A stretch of DNA of 64,000 nt from Calamus simplicifolius (lineage: Eukaryota; Streptophyta; Magnoliopsida; Arecales; Arecaceae), in the NCBI GenBank assembly GCA_900491605.1, contig UESW01004997.1, positions 241,823 to 305,822 on the forward strand, written 5' to 3'. A program made the position numbers and the translations under genes. Each line of letters starts with the position of its first letter. Positions within the stretch are counted from its first letter, which is position 1. This document shows, in pieces, positions 12,021 through 22,142 of the stretch. The notes below the pieces were generated by a model, which worked only from the letters and a program-made list of their open reading frames with translations, did not search any database and was not told where the DNA came from.

Positions 12021-12120
12021 ACACATACTCTATATGTGTGATGCCACATCGAACCAAGCAGAACACATCCTCTAGATGTGTAGGTGGCATAAACAAGCAG
12101 AACACGTCCTCTAGACGTGT
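12021..12120 (-). repeat. Array of three short hairpins with paired arm changes
   Basis: Three units, each with 7-base arms and the 5-base loop CTCTA: ACACATA/TATGTGT at 12021-12039, ACACATC/GATGTGT at 12063-12081 and ACACGTC/GACGTGT at 12102-12120. Every arm pair is perfectly complementary although the arm sequences differ at two positions. The array is in the transcribed part of the LTR if the promoter lies near 13480 on the minus strand. Its function is unknown. Confidence 0.7.
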
Positions 12121-12719
12121 GTGTGGTATAACATGATAAAGGAGAACCGCGACGACACATAACAGTACCTCACATCTCATGCACTCATCATATCAACAAC
12201 AACTCAATATTGCATAAACAGTGGATTATACCTACTAAATAATTGCATGTAATATATCACATCAATGTCATAATAACTGCATCTCTCATGCATCCACATA
12301 TGAAATCATAGCACATAAACAACCATGTATTCATAATATACATCTACTTACAATTTAGCCAATGACAATTCTTCACATCACAATTCACAATTTAAATATT
12401 CATGAATCAATTATTAAATATTATAACTGGCTTACTTACCTCAGTACGCAATCCAATAGATATAAATCAGCTAGTCGGATGTCTGAGTACCTACAGAATC
12501 ATTACACAATTAATTTATTAGAATACGAATGTTAAAATGACCCTTAGGATTTCTACCCAAACTATTTCACGGGCCCTACTTTGGGCTCGAATATCTCCCG
12601 CTATATACACCCAATTGGGGAAGTGAAAATACCCCAGAAACTAGAATTCCCAAGATTCTAGCCATATAATTATTTTTCTAATCCCGACCCGTTACGGGCC
12701 CAAAAAGTAACCTCAAAAC

Positions 12720-13260
12720 GGCTCACTGCACGGCCCAAAAGGCCTGAACCGGCCGGCCCAGCCGGCCCGGTTCAGCCTTAATCCACCCGATCCCCTGTTT
12801 CACCGAACAGGGGACGAGAACATGGCCGGCGGCCAGGGCCGCCGCCGGCCAAATTGAGGGTGGCCCGGCCGCCGGTGGCCGGGCCAGAGCCGGCCGCGGC
12901 CGCGGCCGGCTGCCAAACTCCCGCTCTCTCCTCAATTTCTCTTGGCATCTCCGACTCACCCGCGCGGCACGGAGCTGTGCCGGCGGCTCGGCCGGCCGCC
13001 TTGGCCGGCCGGACCTCCACCGGACGCACGCCCGGCGCCGGTGGAGGCAACAGGCCAGCGCTCGGCCCGGCGAGGCGGCGAGCACGCCGCCGGGCCGGCT
13101 TCCGCCACCGCACGAGAGGAGGGCCAATTGTCCCTCTCTCTCTACTCTCTCTCCACCACCATCCCGCCGGACGCCACCCCCAGCACCGGCGGGGTCACCG
13201 GCCAAGGCTCAGGCCCGGCGCGGCGGCGAGCACGCCGCCGGGCCTGAACCAAGGGATCGG
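12720..13260. other. GC-rich, CpG-dense core of the Gypsy 1 LTR
   Basis: The stretch is dominated by ggccggcc and gccgccgg words and contrasts sharply with its AT-rich surroundings. A motif of the form 'gcggcgagcacgccgccgggcc' occurs twice (near 13075 and 13226) and is nearly self-complementary. The partner LTR has the same core at about 18715-19260. It could be a regulatory or promoter-proximal region; no protein is supported. Confidence 0.7.
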
Positions 13261-13477
13261 CCGGTCACCAATGCTTCACTGTCTCCCTCGCTCTCTCTGT
13301 TTCTCTGACTCTCTCTCTCTCACGCTGTCTCTCTCTCTCTTCCGCTAGCTCTCTCTCTCTTTCTCTCTCCGTCTCTTTCTCTCTCTCACGCTCTCTCTCT
13401 CTCTCTCTCTGGATCTGGGAGTTTACCTGATGGGAAACGGATGCCAGAATGATGGAGGGAGTCCCCCCCCTCCATCA

Positions 13478-13492
13478 CGTATTTAACCCCCC
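13478..13492 (-). promoter_or_regulatory. Possible TATA box of the Gypsy 1 LTR
   Basis: Read on the minus strand the sequence GGTTAAATACG lies about 180 bases after the LTR start and just before the GA-rich tract. This is the best TATA-like word in the U3 part. It is weak evidence based on position and composition. Confidence 0.3.
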
Positions 13493-13662
13493 CCCAGTGT
13501 AACGCTTCGGTTTAAGGGTAAAGAGATCGGGCACTCAAAAGACGCGCGATGACTTGGGCATTCAATCGTCAAGTCAGGGCCTAAACGTCATGTCAAAAGT
13601 CTAAACGTCAAGAAGGTTTTCCCCTGGATGCTAGGTGACCGAAATAAGTGCTGGGGGTTACA

Positions 13663-13676
13663 TTCTCCCCCCCTAA
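13663..13676 (-). other. Polypurine tract of Gypsy element 1
   Basis: On the minus strand ttaggggggggagaa directly precedes the LTR start TGTAACCCCC, and just upstream is the typical Gypsy tail encoding 'gaggacgaaattttta'. This fixes the orientation as minus. Confidence 0.85.
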
Positions 13677-13689
13677 TAAAAATTTCGTC

Positions 13690-14085
13690 CTCGAAATTGA
13701 CCCACTTAAATAAATTCAATTAGGTCTATTCAATAGTCAACAATCTTAGATAGATAATTTACCTTCAAATAATTATGGATACTTCGATTTCATCTCATCC
13801 TCCAGCTCCCAAGAAGCCTCCCTCTCAGAGTGATTATTCCACTAAACTTTGACATACGGGATGGTATGCCGCCTTAAAATCTGATCCTTGCGGTCCACAA
13901 TACGCACAGGATGTTCCTCATATGATAAATCCTTCCTCAATTGAATAGGCTCATAAGCTATAACATGACTGGGGTCTGAAACATACTTCCTCAACATAGA
14001 TACAAGGAATACATTATGAACACCAAATAAGATCGGGGTAGTGCTAAGCTGTATGCAACCTTCCCAACTCCATATCATAAGGAAT
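13690..14085 (-). pseudogene. Gypsy integrase C-terminal tail
   Basis: The minus-strand frame 14078-13842 contains FGVHNVFLVSMLRKYVSDPS and then YEEHPVRIVDRKDQILRRHT, the conserved end of Ty3/Gypsy Pol after the integrase core (the family reads GVHNVFHVSMLRKY). The remainder of Pol (protease, RT, RNase H, integrase core) is missing. Immediately upstream on the minus strand (about 14090-14300) a second, more decayed copy of the same segment is seen; the related element 2 has only that decayed copy. Confidence 0.8.
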
Positions 14086-14089
14086 ACTA

Positions 14090-16840
14090 CACCATCTCAA
14101 AACTTAATCCTTGCGGTCCACAATGTGCACAAAATGATCTTCATAGGTCAATTCTTTCTTAAGCTAAATTGGTTCAAGTTCTAACACATAACGGGGGTTT
14201 GAAACACACCTCCTCAGTCATAAAGATATGAAACACATTGAACACCCCAAAGAGTAATGAAGACAGTGCTAAACTATAAGCCACCTCCTATTCCTTGATC
14301 ATCTCAAATAGTCCAATGTATTGTGGTTCAAATCACCTCTAACACAAATCTCATCATATCATTGATTAGTAAAATTTCCAAATGATCTTCAACATGAATT
14401 TTCAAATCTTTCTATTTAACATCAACATAACTTTTCTATTAACTCTGAGCTACATGAAGTTGCTTGATACTTTCTCATATTTGTTAAACTAGCTCAGTAA
14501 TCAAAATTGTCTCTCTCACACTTCATCTCAATAATTTTTTTTTTTTTACAACAAATAAATCCATCACACAGGCTCACAGTATATCATAAAATCTAATTGG
14601 TTCATGCAGATTGTTCATCTATTTGAGGGTGGAAGGCTGGACATAAATTCAGCTTAATCCACAAAGCTTTATGAAGACATCATCGAATTAGGAGAGTGAG
14701 ATAAATGGGTTCAGACTCAATTTACGCAGTTTACCATTAAACCAAAAACAAATATTAACATCTTTATCTCACTAAAATTTCATCCTCAAAATTAATGTCC
14801 ACAAATTTTGTACCATTAAAGATACTCACTAGCAAACTTTTATTTCATTCCCAAGTACCCAAATGACATGTCCAACTTTCAAAATTAATTTGATCTTTCT
14901 ACCAAATAAATTTGAATTCCTTAAGAAGTATTTCTTTCCTATCCTTTTTTTTTTTTATTTATAATACCTTAACTTCTCACAACACAATCATCATAAATAT
15001 CATAGGGTCCATCACATGCATTATGTCATTCATTCTTAAGGTTAATAACCTATATCAATTACTGTTAATTCCTCGATAAGACAATTCTAAATTCTTTTGA
15101 ATTAAATATAAGATAGTTTCCTTACAATGCTCTCTCAACTCATAAATAGTTGAATGTGCCATTAAGCATTACGACACTTATTTCAATCATCATAACATAC
15201 TAGGTTTTACTCTTGAATACTTCAAGCTAACATCAATGAACATTATGCCAATCATTTAGGATATCTTTCATAATTATCATAATCAACTAATTTAGGATAT
15301 CTTTGAATAATAGTGCCATCATTAATCATCAGTATAATTATTTTATCTCCTTCATATTTATCTGTAATTACCACTACAACCAATCCATTTCTCTTGAATA
15401 GGTCAGTATATCCTCAATAATTAATGCAATTTAAATGATTCAAATTCTTGAATCAATTATTCGTTACCAATGATTATCAAAATCATCTATAGATTATGCA
15501 ATGTCCCATGCCATAACATGACTAACTAATTTAAACCCTTCAAATATCTCAAAGTGACTTTACTAATCTAGCTCAGATGGATATAAGACTTATAAGGTCA
15601 ATCAAGATTGAAAATGCACTTACCATCCAAAAGACAAAATTGAAAATTATAGTAATCTCTCGTAACTTGAAAGTGATAATAGATGTACCCTTAACCATAA
15701 TCCATAATTGATAATAATCAACATAAAATCATCTTTCTCTATTTTCTTAATAATAATTATGCCACCTATGGCTGATTGATAATTTATCCATCCTGGAGAA
15801 GATATCTACTCAGGAACTATGAAACAGGTACAATAATATGCATGATAAATTAATGAATTGATATCTGATTTAGAAATCTATTAACAGATAAAAATTCCCA
15901 TGAAATTCTTTATCAGTGGAGTTTATCTTATTCTCATTATTGCTAAAATCTTTTACTTTCTACCATCAAAATATTAGATCATTTATAGCCAAAATCAGTT
16001 CTAAAGATTAATAGAGTCTACTGCTCTTAAAAACTTAAACAATAATTATCTCAGAATTTAAAATTTTATATTCTTCCTAAATGATCCATCATGATATATA
16101 TGCTGTCAACTATTTCATTAGCATCAATATCAACCATTTCCATATCTAGCAAATTAACAATCAGTTTTGAACATGCAATATCCATAATAAAATTTCACTA
16201 TATATACTTATCCATCTAGATTCAAATTCAGAAAGTACTCTATTAACTATTTCATTCCCAAAATATCATCAATATTAATCATTTCTATAACGGCAGATTA
16301 TCTCATAATCTTAACTTACAATATCAACAATGTAAGTTCCACTATTAAAAATTCATTATATACATCCACATTCAAATTTAGATTTACTAACTCCAAATCC
16401 ACATATCAACTCAATTGCAATATGAACATAATGATGATCTTAGTCATATTAGTCATCAATTGAAATTTTCCACTACAATGTTTATTCCATATATTCATCT
16501 ATCTTTTATTGCATATCCAATTAAAATTTCATCTCCCATATTATTTAAAGGTCTAAAATTGCTACGAATCATTTCCAACAAGTTTAATGGAGCTAAAACC
16601 TCTAGAAGCCCCTTGACCTCCCCACTGATCAAGGCTACCAGCCAGGGAGCCCACATAATATCATTGGCTTGCGATGGTTCATTCTCAATTTCTATCAAAC
16701 TTGTAATTCTTGATAAACTTTAAATTTCAAGCTTCCAAAGCATAATTCATGAAATTCCTTGAAAGTCATAATTGTCTCAATATCATCCAAGTATTTTGCC
16801 TAGAGTGTCATTATGCATATGTCCCTAAGATCATAACCTG
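14090..16840 (-). other. Non-coding interior of Gypsy element 1
   Basis: AT-rich sequence without a usable frame. It aligns by eye with 22377-25215 of element 2 over nearly its whole length (shared phrases such as 'aacacattgaacaccccaaag' near 14230 and 22530). Both elements therefore share a conserved non-coding interior in place of most of gag-pol, as in LARD-type elements. Confidence 0.75.
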
Positions 16841-16844
16841 GGTC

Positions 16845-17075
16845 CTGTGGGTTATGGGCCCACACGCTTCCGCTGCGCACTCTGATGCTGCATGTCCTGC
16901 ATAGACTGCGCCATACCTGAGAGAGCTTGAAGCATCTCGGACTGGAATCGCTGGTGCTCAGTTCCTACTGGGTTGGCAGGGGCCATACCTCCAGTAGTTC
17001 CTTGACCCACGGCTGATCAGCATTACCGGCCAGAGAGTCCTCCTCATACAGTTGGCTCCTAGTACGGCGAGCCAT
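16845..17075 (-). pseudogene. Gypsy gag N-terminus remnant
   Basis: The minus strand from 17075 opens with MARRTRSQLYEEDSLAGNAD, a start typical of plant Ty3/Gypsy gag, and after a frameshift reads PVGTEHQRFQSEMLQALSGM then AQSMQDMQHQ before a stop. The ATG lies about 190 bases downstream of the primer-binding site, as expected. Nothing of the capsid core follows. Element 2 lacks this piece. Confidence 0.65.
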
Positions 17076-17261
17076 AACTATTTTCTGTTAAATTAGATGT
17101 GGTTAATATCATCATAAACTAAAGTGTCAGGTGACTCTAAGTATAATGTCATCAAAATATGTTCTCTACGTGTTATCATGTCAATATGTCTGTGTCCCTA
17201 GGGTCATAAGTTCTCTACCTGTCATCATGTCAATATGTCCGTGTCCCTAGGGTCATAACCA

Positions 17262-17274
17262 GGCTCTGATACCA
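17262..17274 (-). other. Primer-binding site (initiator tRNA-Met) of Gypsy element 1
   Basis: Minus-strand TGGTATCAGAGCC lies seven bases inside the 5' LTR end. It is complementary to the 3' end of plant initiator methionine tRNA, the common primer of plant LTR elements. Confidence 0.88.
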
Positions 17275-17281
17275 CTAAAGC

Positions 17282-19662
17282 TGTCACGCCCCAGACCCAA
17301 ATATCGGGCTAGGGTGACAACCCGCCGCGTGCCGGGCACGCAAGGCGCCACAAAATTTTTCACATATAACACAATTATATATAACCAAGCCAAATATATC
17401 ACTGAATACTAAAAGTTTTGGGTTACAAACCCTTACACACCATAATAATAAAGTCTGGGCATCAAGCCCTACACATATATAGCATTGGGGTTACAACAAA
17501 AATGGTCTTGTTTTATTTAATAGAAGATCCATCACCCCACCAATCCATCTTCAACCTCGTGGCTCTGATAAAAACATTGTAAGAATTTTGTGAGCTTACA
17601 CTCAGTAAGTAAACCACGTTATACAGTCAAATCATAGCATAACAGTCAATAAGCACATAATAATTTGCATGCTTAAACATTTCACAAATACTCAAACATG
17701 CAATGTAAGTAAACCCACTGTTTATACTCTCATGGTAACTGTAAATGTGACCCACGGCCCTGCAATATCTCAATAGTGTACCAACAAGCATCCCCTTAAA
17801 GCATCCCCCTACTGAAAGGTCAAGATACCAGGGTCACGCCAATAGTGTACCAATAAGCATCCCCCTACTGAAAGGGTCAAGATACCAGGGTCACGCCAAG
17901 CATCCCCTTAAAGCATCCCCCTACTGAAAGGGTCAAGATACCAGGGTCACGCCAAGCATTCCCTTAAAGCATCCCCCTACTGAAAGGGTCACGCCAAGTC
18001 AAAATCCACCAAAACACATACTCTATATGTGATGCCACATCGAACCAAGCAGAACACATCCTCTAGATGTGTAGGTGGCATAAACAAGCAGAACACGTCC
18101 TCTAGACGTGTGTGTGGTATAACATGATAAAGGAGAACCGCGGCGACACATAACAGTACCTCACATCACATGCACTCATCATATCAACAACAACTCAATA
18201 TTGCATAAACAGTGGATTATACCTACTAAATAATTGCATGTAATATCACATCAATGTCATAATAACTGCATCTCTCATGCATCCACATATGAAATCATAG
18301 CACATAAACAGCCATGTATTCATAATATACATCTACTTACAATTTAGCCAATGACAATTCTTCACATCACAATTCACAATTTAAACATTCATGAATCAAT
18401 TATTAAATATTGATAACTGGCTTACTTACCTCAGTACGCAATCCAACAGATATAAATCAGCTAGTCGGATGTCTGAGCACCTACAGGATCATTACACAAT
18501 TAATTTATTAGAATACGAATGTTAAAATGACCCTTAGGATTTCTACCCAAACTATTTCACGGGCCCTACTTTGGGCTCGAATATCTCCCGCTATATACAC
18601 CCAATTGGGGAAGTAAAATACCCCCAGAAACTAGAATTCCCCAAGATTCTAGTCATATAATTATTTTTCTAATCCCGGCCCGTTACGGGGCCCAAAAACC
18701 AACCCAAAATGGCTCACTGCACGGCCCAAAAGGCCTGAACCGGCCGGCCCAGCCGGCCCGGTTCAGCCTTAATCCACCTGATCCCCTGTTTCACCGAACA
18801 GGGGACGGGAACATGGCCGGCGGCCAGGGCCACCGCCGGCCAAATTGAGGGCGGCCCGGCCGCCGGTGGCCGGGCCAGAGCCTGCCGCCGCCGCGGCCGG
18901 CCACCAAACTCCCGCTCTCTCCCTCAATTTCTCTTGGCATCTCCGACTCACCCGCGCGGCACGGAGCTGTGCCGGCGGCTCGCCGGCCACCTTGGCCGGC
19001 CAGACCTCCACCGGACGCATGCCTGGCGCCGGTGGAGGCGACAGGCCAACGCTCGGGCCCGGCGAGGCGGCGAGCACGCCGCCGGGCCCGAACCAACCGG
19101 CGGCGCGAGAGGAGGGCCAATTGGCCCTCTCTCTCTACTCTCTCTCCACCACCACCCCGCCGGACGCCACCCCCAGCACCGGCGGGGTCACCGGCCAAGG
19201 CTCAGGCCCGGCGCGGCGGTGAGCACGCCGCCGGGCCTGAACCAAGGGATCGGCCGGTCACCAATGCTTCACTCTCCCTCGCTCTCTCTGTTTCTCTGAT
19301 TCTCTCTCTCACGCTGTCTCTCTCTCTCTTCCGCTCGCTCTCTCACTCTTTCTCTCTCCATCTCTTTCTCTCTCTCACACACACACTCTCTCTCTCTCTC
19401 TCAGTGGATCTGGGAGTTTACCTGATGGGAAACGGATGCCAGAATGATGGAGGGAGTCCCCCCCCTCCATCACGTATTTAACCCCCCCCCCCCCCAGTGT
19501 AACGCTTCGGTTTAAGGCTAAAGAGATCGGGCACTCAAAAGACGCGCGATGACTTGGGCATTCAATCGTCAAGTCAGGGCCTAAACGTTATGTCAAAAGT
19601 CTAAACGTCAAGAAGGTTTTCCCTTGGATGCTAGGTGACCGAAATAAGTGCTGGCGGTTACA
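17282..19662 (-). repeat. 5' LTR of Gypsy element 1
   Basis: A 2381-bp direct copy of 11291-13662 with the same inner order (tandem units 17783-18000, hairpins about 18013-18112, GC core about 18715-19260, CT tract 19270-19405, C-run). Differences are scattered substitutions and small indels. The first hairpin carries one arm mismatch in this copy, while the other two are intact. Confidence 0.93.
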
Positions 19663-19667
19663 AATCC

Positions 19668-19804
19668 ATTTTGCCAACCTTAGTTGCTGACGTCTTAGAC
19701 ATTCTACCTTCCACCTGGCTATGATGTCCCGAGGAACCTTTACTGTAATGATGGGATTATATTCGATGTCCTTTCCTGCTATTTACGCATCCTCTGAATG
19801 TTTA
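19668..19804 (-). other. Host DNA between the two Gypsy elements
   Basis: This short piece (to 19809 with the TSD) is all that separates element 1 from element 2. On the minus strand it has an open stretch reading KDIEYNPIITVKVPRDIIAR then WKVECLRRQQLRLAKW, which looks protein-like, but the opposite strand is also open. I do not recognise it. By position it would be part of the CACTA interior (TNPA intron or captured exon). Confidence 0.3.
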
Positions 19805-20359
19805 AGGTCTGTCACATCTTAGACCCAAAATTTTGAACTAAGGTGATAACCCACCGCATACCGGGCATGCCAGGCGTCCCGAAATTTACACATCGATCAA
19901 TATAAGACAATAATTATATTTAGGCAATCCAAATCCATAACTTAACACAAACCATAAATGTAAGTTTGGGCTACAAGCCCTATACACAAGTAATACTCGG
20001 GTTATAATGATATCAAGAAACTGATTTATATAGAAGCTCCATCTACCTCATAAATCCATCTTCAATCCTGAGGCTCTGAAAAACATTGTGAGATTTACAT
20101 GAGCTCACACTCAATAAGTAAGCCTATAATATAAAATAGTCATATATCGTCATATCTTATCAAGATATTATCAAGTCATAATTTCATAAACTTCCAGTTT
20201 CAAATGCATTTATCATGCTATCAGAACAAGCATATCACAACTCAAATTAATTTGGAAGCTTATACAAAAATGCATTGTAAACAATATACTGTTTATATGA
20301 TCATTTTTATATTATATTTTATGTGTCCCACGGCCCTGCAACACCCCAACTGGTGTAAC

Positions 20360-20625
20360 ATCAATCAGAGCACATCCTCTAGATGTGTGGCCTCCACATG
20401 CCATATCATCTTCAAACAAAGCACATCCTCTAGATGTGTGTGGCCTCCACATGCCACATCATAATCAATCAGCACACATCCTCTACATGTATGTGACCTC
20501 CACATGCCATATCATCGTCAATCAGAGCACATCCTCTAGATGTGTGGCCTCCACATGCCATATCATCATCAAACCAAGCACATCCTCTAGATGTGTGTGG
20601 CCTCCACATGCCACATCATAGGAGA
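20360..20625 (-). repeat. Five tandem ~54-bp units with hairpin cores in the Gypsy 2 LTR
   Basis: Each unit contains CACATC-CTCTA-GATGTG followed by tgtggcctccaca, so two small stems lie side by side. The loop CTCTA is the same as in element 1. The third unit has a decayed stem (catgtatgtg). The other LTR holds the same array at 25808-26053, with one unit partly deleted. Confidence 0.8.
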
Positions 20626-21399
20626 ACCGCGACGATACATATAAATATAATTCAGGGTCATCATTATATATGCATATCACACATCATGCATCATCATAAG
20701 CATAATCTTTTCATATAACATAAACAGTGGTTTGTACATTCTTAATCATTGCATGTAACCAATTTACTTTGCAAAGTTAAAAATAAACATATACATCATA
20801 TTTGGCATAAGCATAATAAACCATTACTTTGCAAATTAATACCAGCTATTGTAGCAAATATTCAATTAAATACTCATGGTACAGTTTACCAATTTCCAAA
20901 ATAATCAATAAAACTCCATTTCATAAGTATGCATAAAACTATAAATACAACAATTTATAATTTATAAAATTATTATATTTAGCTTACTTATCTCAATACG
21001 CAACTCCAAAATGATAAACCAGCTACTTGGACAACTGGGCACCTACAGTATTATTTTTCATAATTAGATATCTAAAATCTGAATAATAAAAGGCCTCCTA
21101 CAACTCTACCCAAACTAATCCACGGGCCCAACTTTGAGCTCGAATATCTCCCAATAAAAACATCCAAATGGGGAAATCAAATTACCCCAAGAAACTAGAA
21201 TTCATCCTGAATCATGCCATAATTTTATTTTTTCATTTCCCGGCCCATTATAGGGTTCAAAACCTTGCCCAAAAAGGGCTCCAGAAACGGCCCAACAGGG
21301 CCCAAAGATCGGACGGCCCAAACGGCCCAAAAATTTCTAATCACCCAGCTCCTTTGTTTCTTTTGAAACAGAGAAACCGAGAGCCGTGCCGGCGGCCAG

Positions 21400-21625
21400 A
21401 GCTGCCACCGGCCAAATTGGAGGCGGCCCAGCCACCGTTGGCCGGACCGAAGCCGGCCATCGCCGCGGCCGGCCACTCCCCCTCTCTCTCTCTCATCAAT
21501 TTCTCTCCCTCTCTCTCTTTCTCTCTTTCTCTCCCATGCGACATACACTGTGCCGGCATCAAATTCGGCCAAATTGGAGTCGGTCCGGCCTCCGTTGGCC
21601 GAACCAGAGCCGGCTGCGGCCTCCT
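21400..21625 (-). repeat. Duplicated GC module in the Gypsy 2 LTR
   Basis: A module beginning 'ggccaaattggag' and ending 'gccggc' occurs at about 21409-21470 and again at about 21567-21620. The same module is present once in the LTR of element 1 (near 12848). The second LTR of element 2 shows both copies (near 26837 and 26992). Confidence 0.65.
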
Positions 21626-22142
21626 TCTCTCTCTCCCCAATTTTCTCTTTCTTTCTCTCTTTCTGTCTTTCACTGTCCGCACGGCACGCACAGTGCCAGC
21701 GGCACGGCTAGCCACCATGGCCGGCCGGACCTCCACCGGACGCACGCCCGGCACTGGTGGAGGTCGCCGACCTGAGCTCAGGCCCGGCAAGGCGACGGGC
21801 ACGCCGCCGGGCCCGAACCAAGGATCGGACCAGCTGCTGATCCGATCCTTCTCTCATCCTCTCTCCCTTCCTTTCTCTCTCTTTCTCCCTCTCTTTCTTC
21901 TCTATCTCTCTTCCTTCCTCTCTCACGCTCTCTCTCTCTCAATTAGTCATGGACAGGGAAGGATTACCTGAGGAAGACGTCTGTCACGATGAAGGAGGGA
22001 GTCACCCTCCGTTACCTTTTAAACCCCCACATGATGCTTCGGGTCAAGTAAAAATTGGGAACCCAGATGTCTTGCCAGTAGCCTAAGCGATAACAGGACT
22101 CCCTAGATGCCAGGTGACCGTAATTAAAGCTGGGGGGTTACA

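Larger units (their letters stand above)
11291..13662 (-). repeat. 3' LTR of Gypsy element 1
   Basis: It is a 2372-bp direct copy of 17282-19662. From left to right it holds an AT-rich part, a tandem block of 'catccccctactgaaagggtca' units (11790-12002), three short hairpins (12021-12120), a very GC-rich core (about 12720-13260), a (CT)n tract (13270-13412) and a C-run. On the minus strand this order is U3, GA tract, GC core, hairpins, U5. Overlapping ORFs in the GC core exist on both strands and are not genes. Confidence 0.93.
11291..19662 (-). mobile_element. Ty3/Gypsy LTR retrotransposon 1, complete with TSD AATCC
   Basis: Two ~2.37 kb direct repeats bound an internal region of only 3.6 kb. 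The 5-bp duplication AATCC stands at 11286-11290 and 19663-19667. The ends are TGTCACGCCCC...TTACA read on the plus strand; the polypurine tract beside 13662 and the primer-binding site at 17262-17274 both place the element on the minus strand. Only the gag start and the integrase tail survive, so it must have depended on proteins from another element. The two LTRs differ by only a few percent by eye. Confidence 0.95.
19810..22142 (-). repeat. 3' LTR of Gypsy element 2
   Basis: A 2333-bp copy of 25259-27565, from TGTCACATCTTAGACCC to GGGGGGTTACA. It holds five ~54-base tandem units (20360-20625), two GC-rich blocks (about 21380-21480 and 21565-21830) separated by CT-rich DNA, and a CT tract up to 21945. 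Frames in the GC blocks are open on both strands and are not genes. Confidence 0.93.

Noticed and set aside
12723..13348. Long overlapping ORFs on both strands in the GC-rich LTR core (also at 18769-19481, 21168-21971 and 26685-27491)
   Set aside because: They lie inside LTRs, are open in several frames at once because of the GC bias, contain low-complexity Ala/Gly/Pro/Arg or Ser/Leu (CT tract) runs, and show no domain.
20360..20625. Regularly spaced repeats that could be taken for a CRISPR array
   Set aside because: The units are directly tandem rather than separated by unique spacers, are shared by both LTRs of a plant retrotransposon, and no cas gene exists in this eukaryotic sequence.
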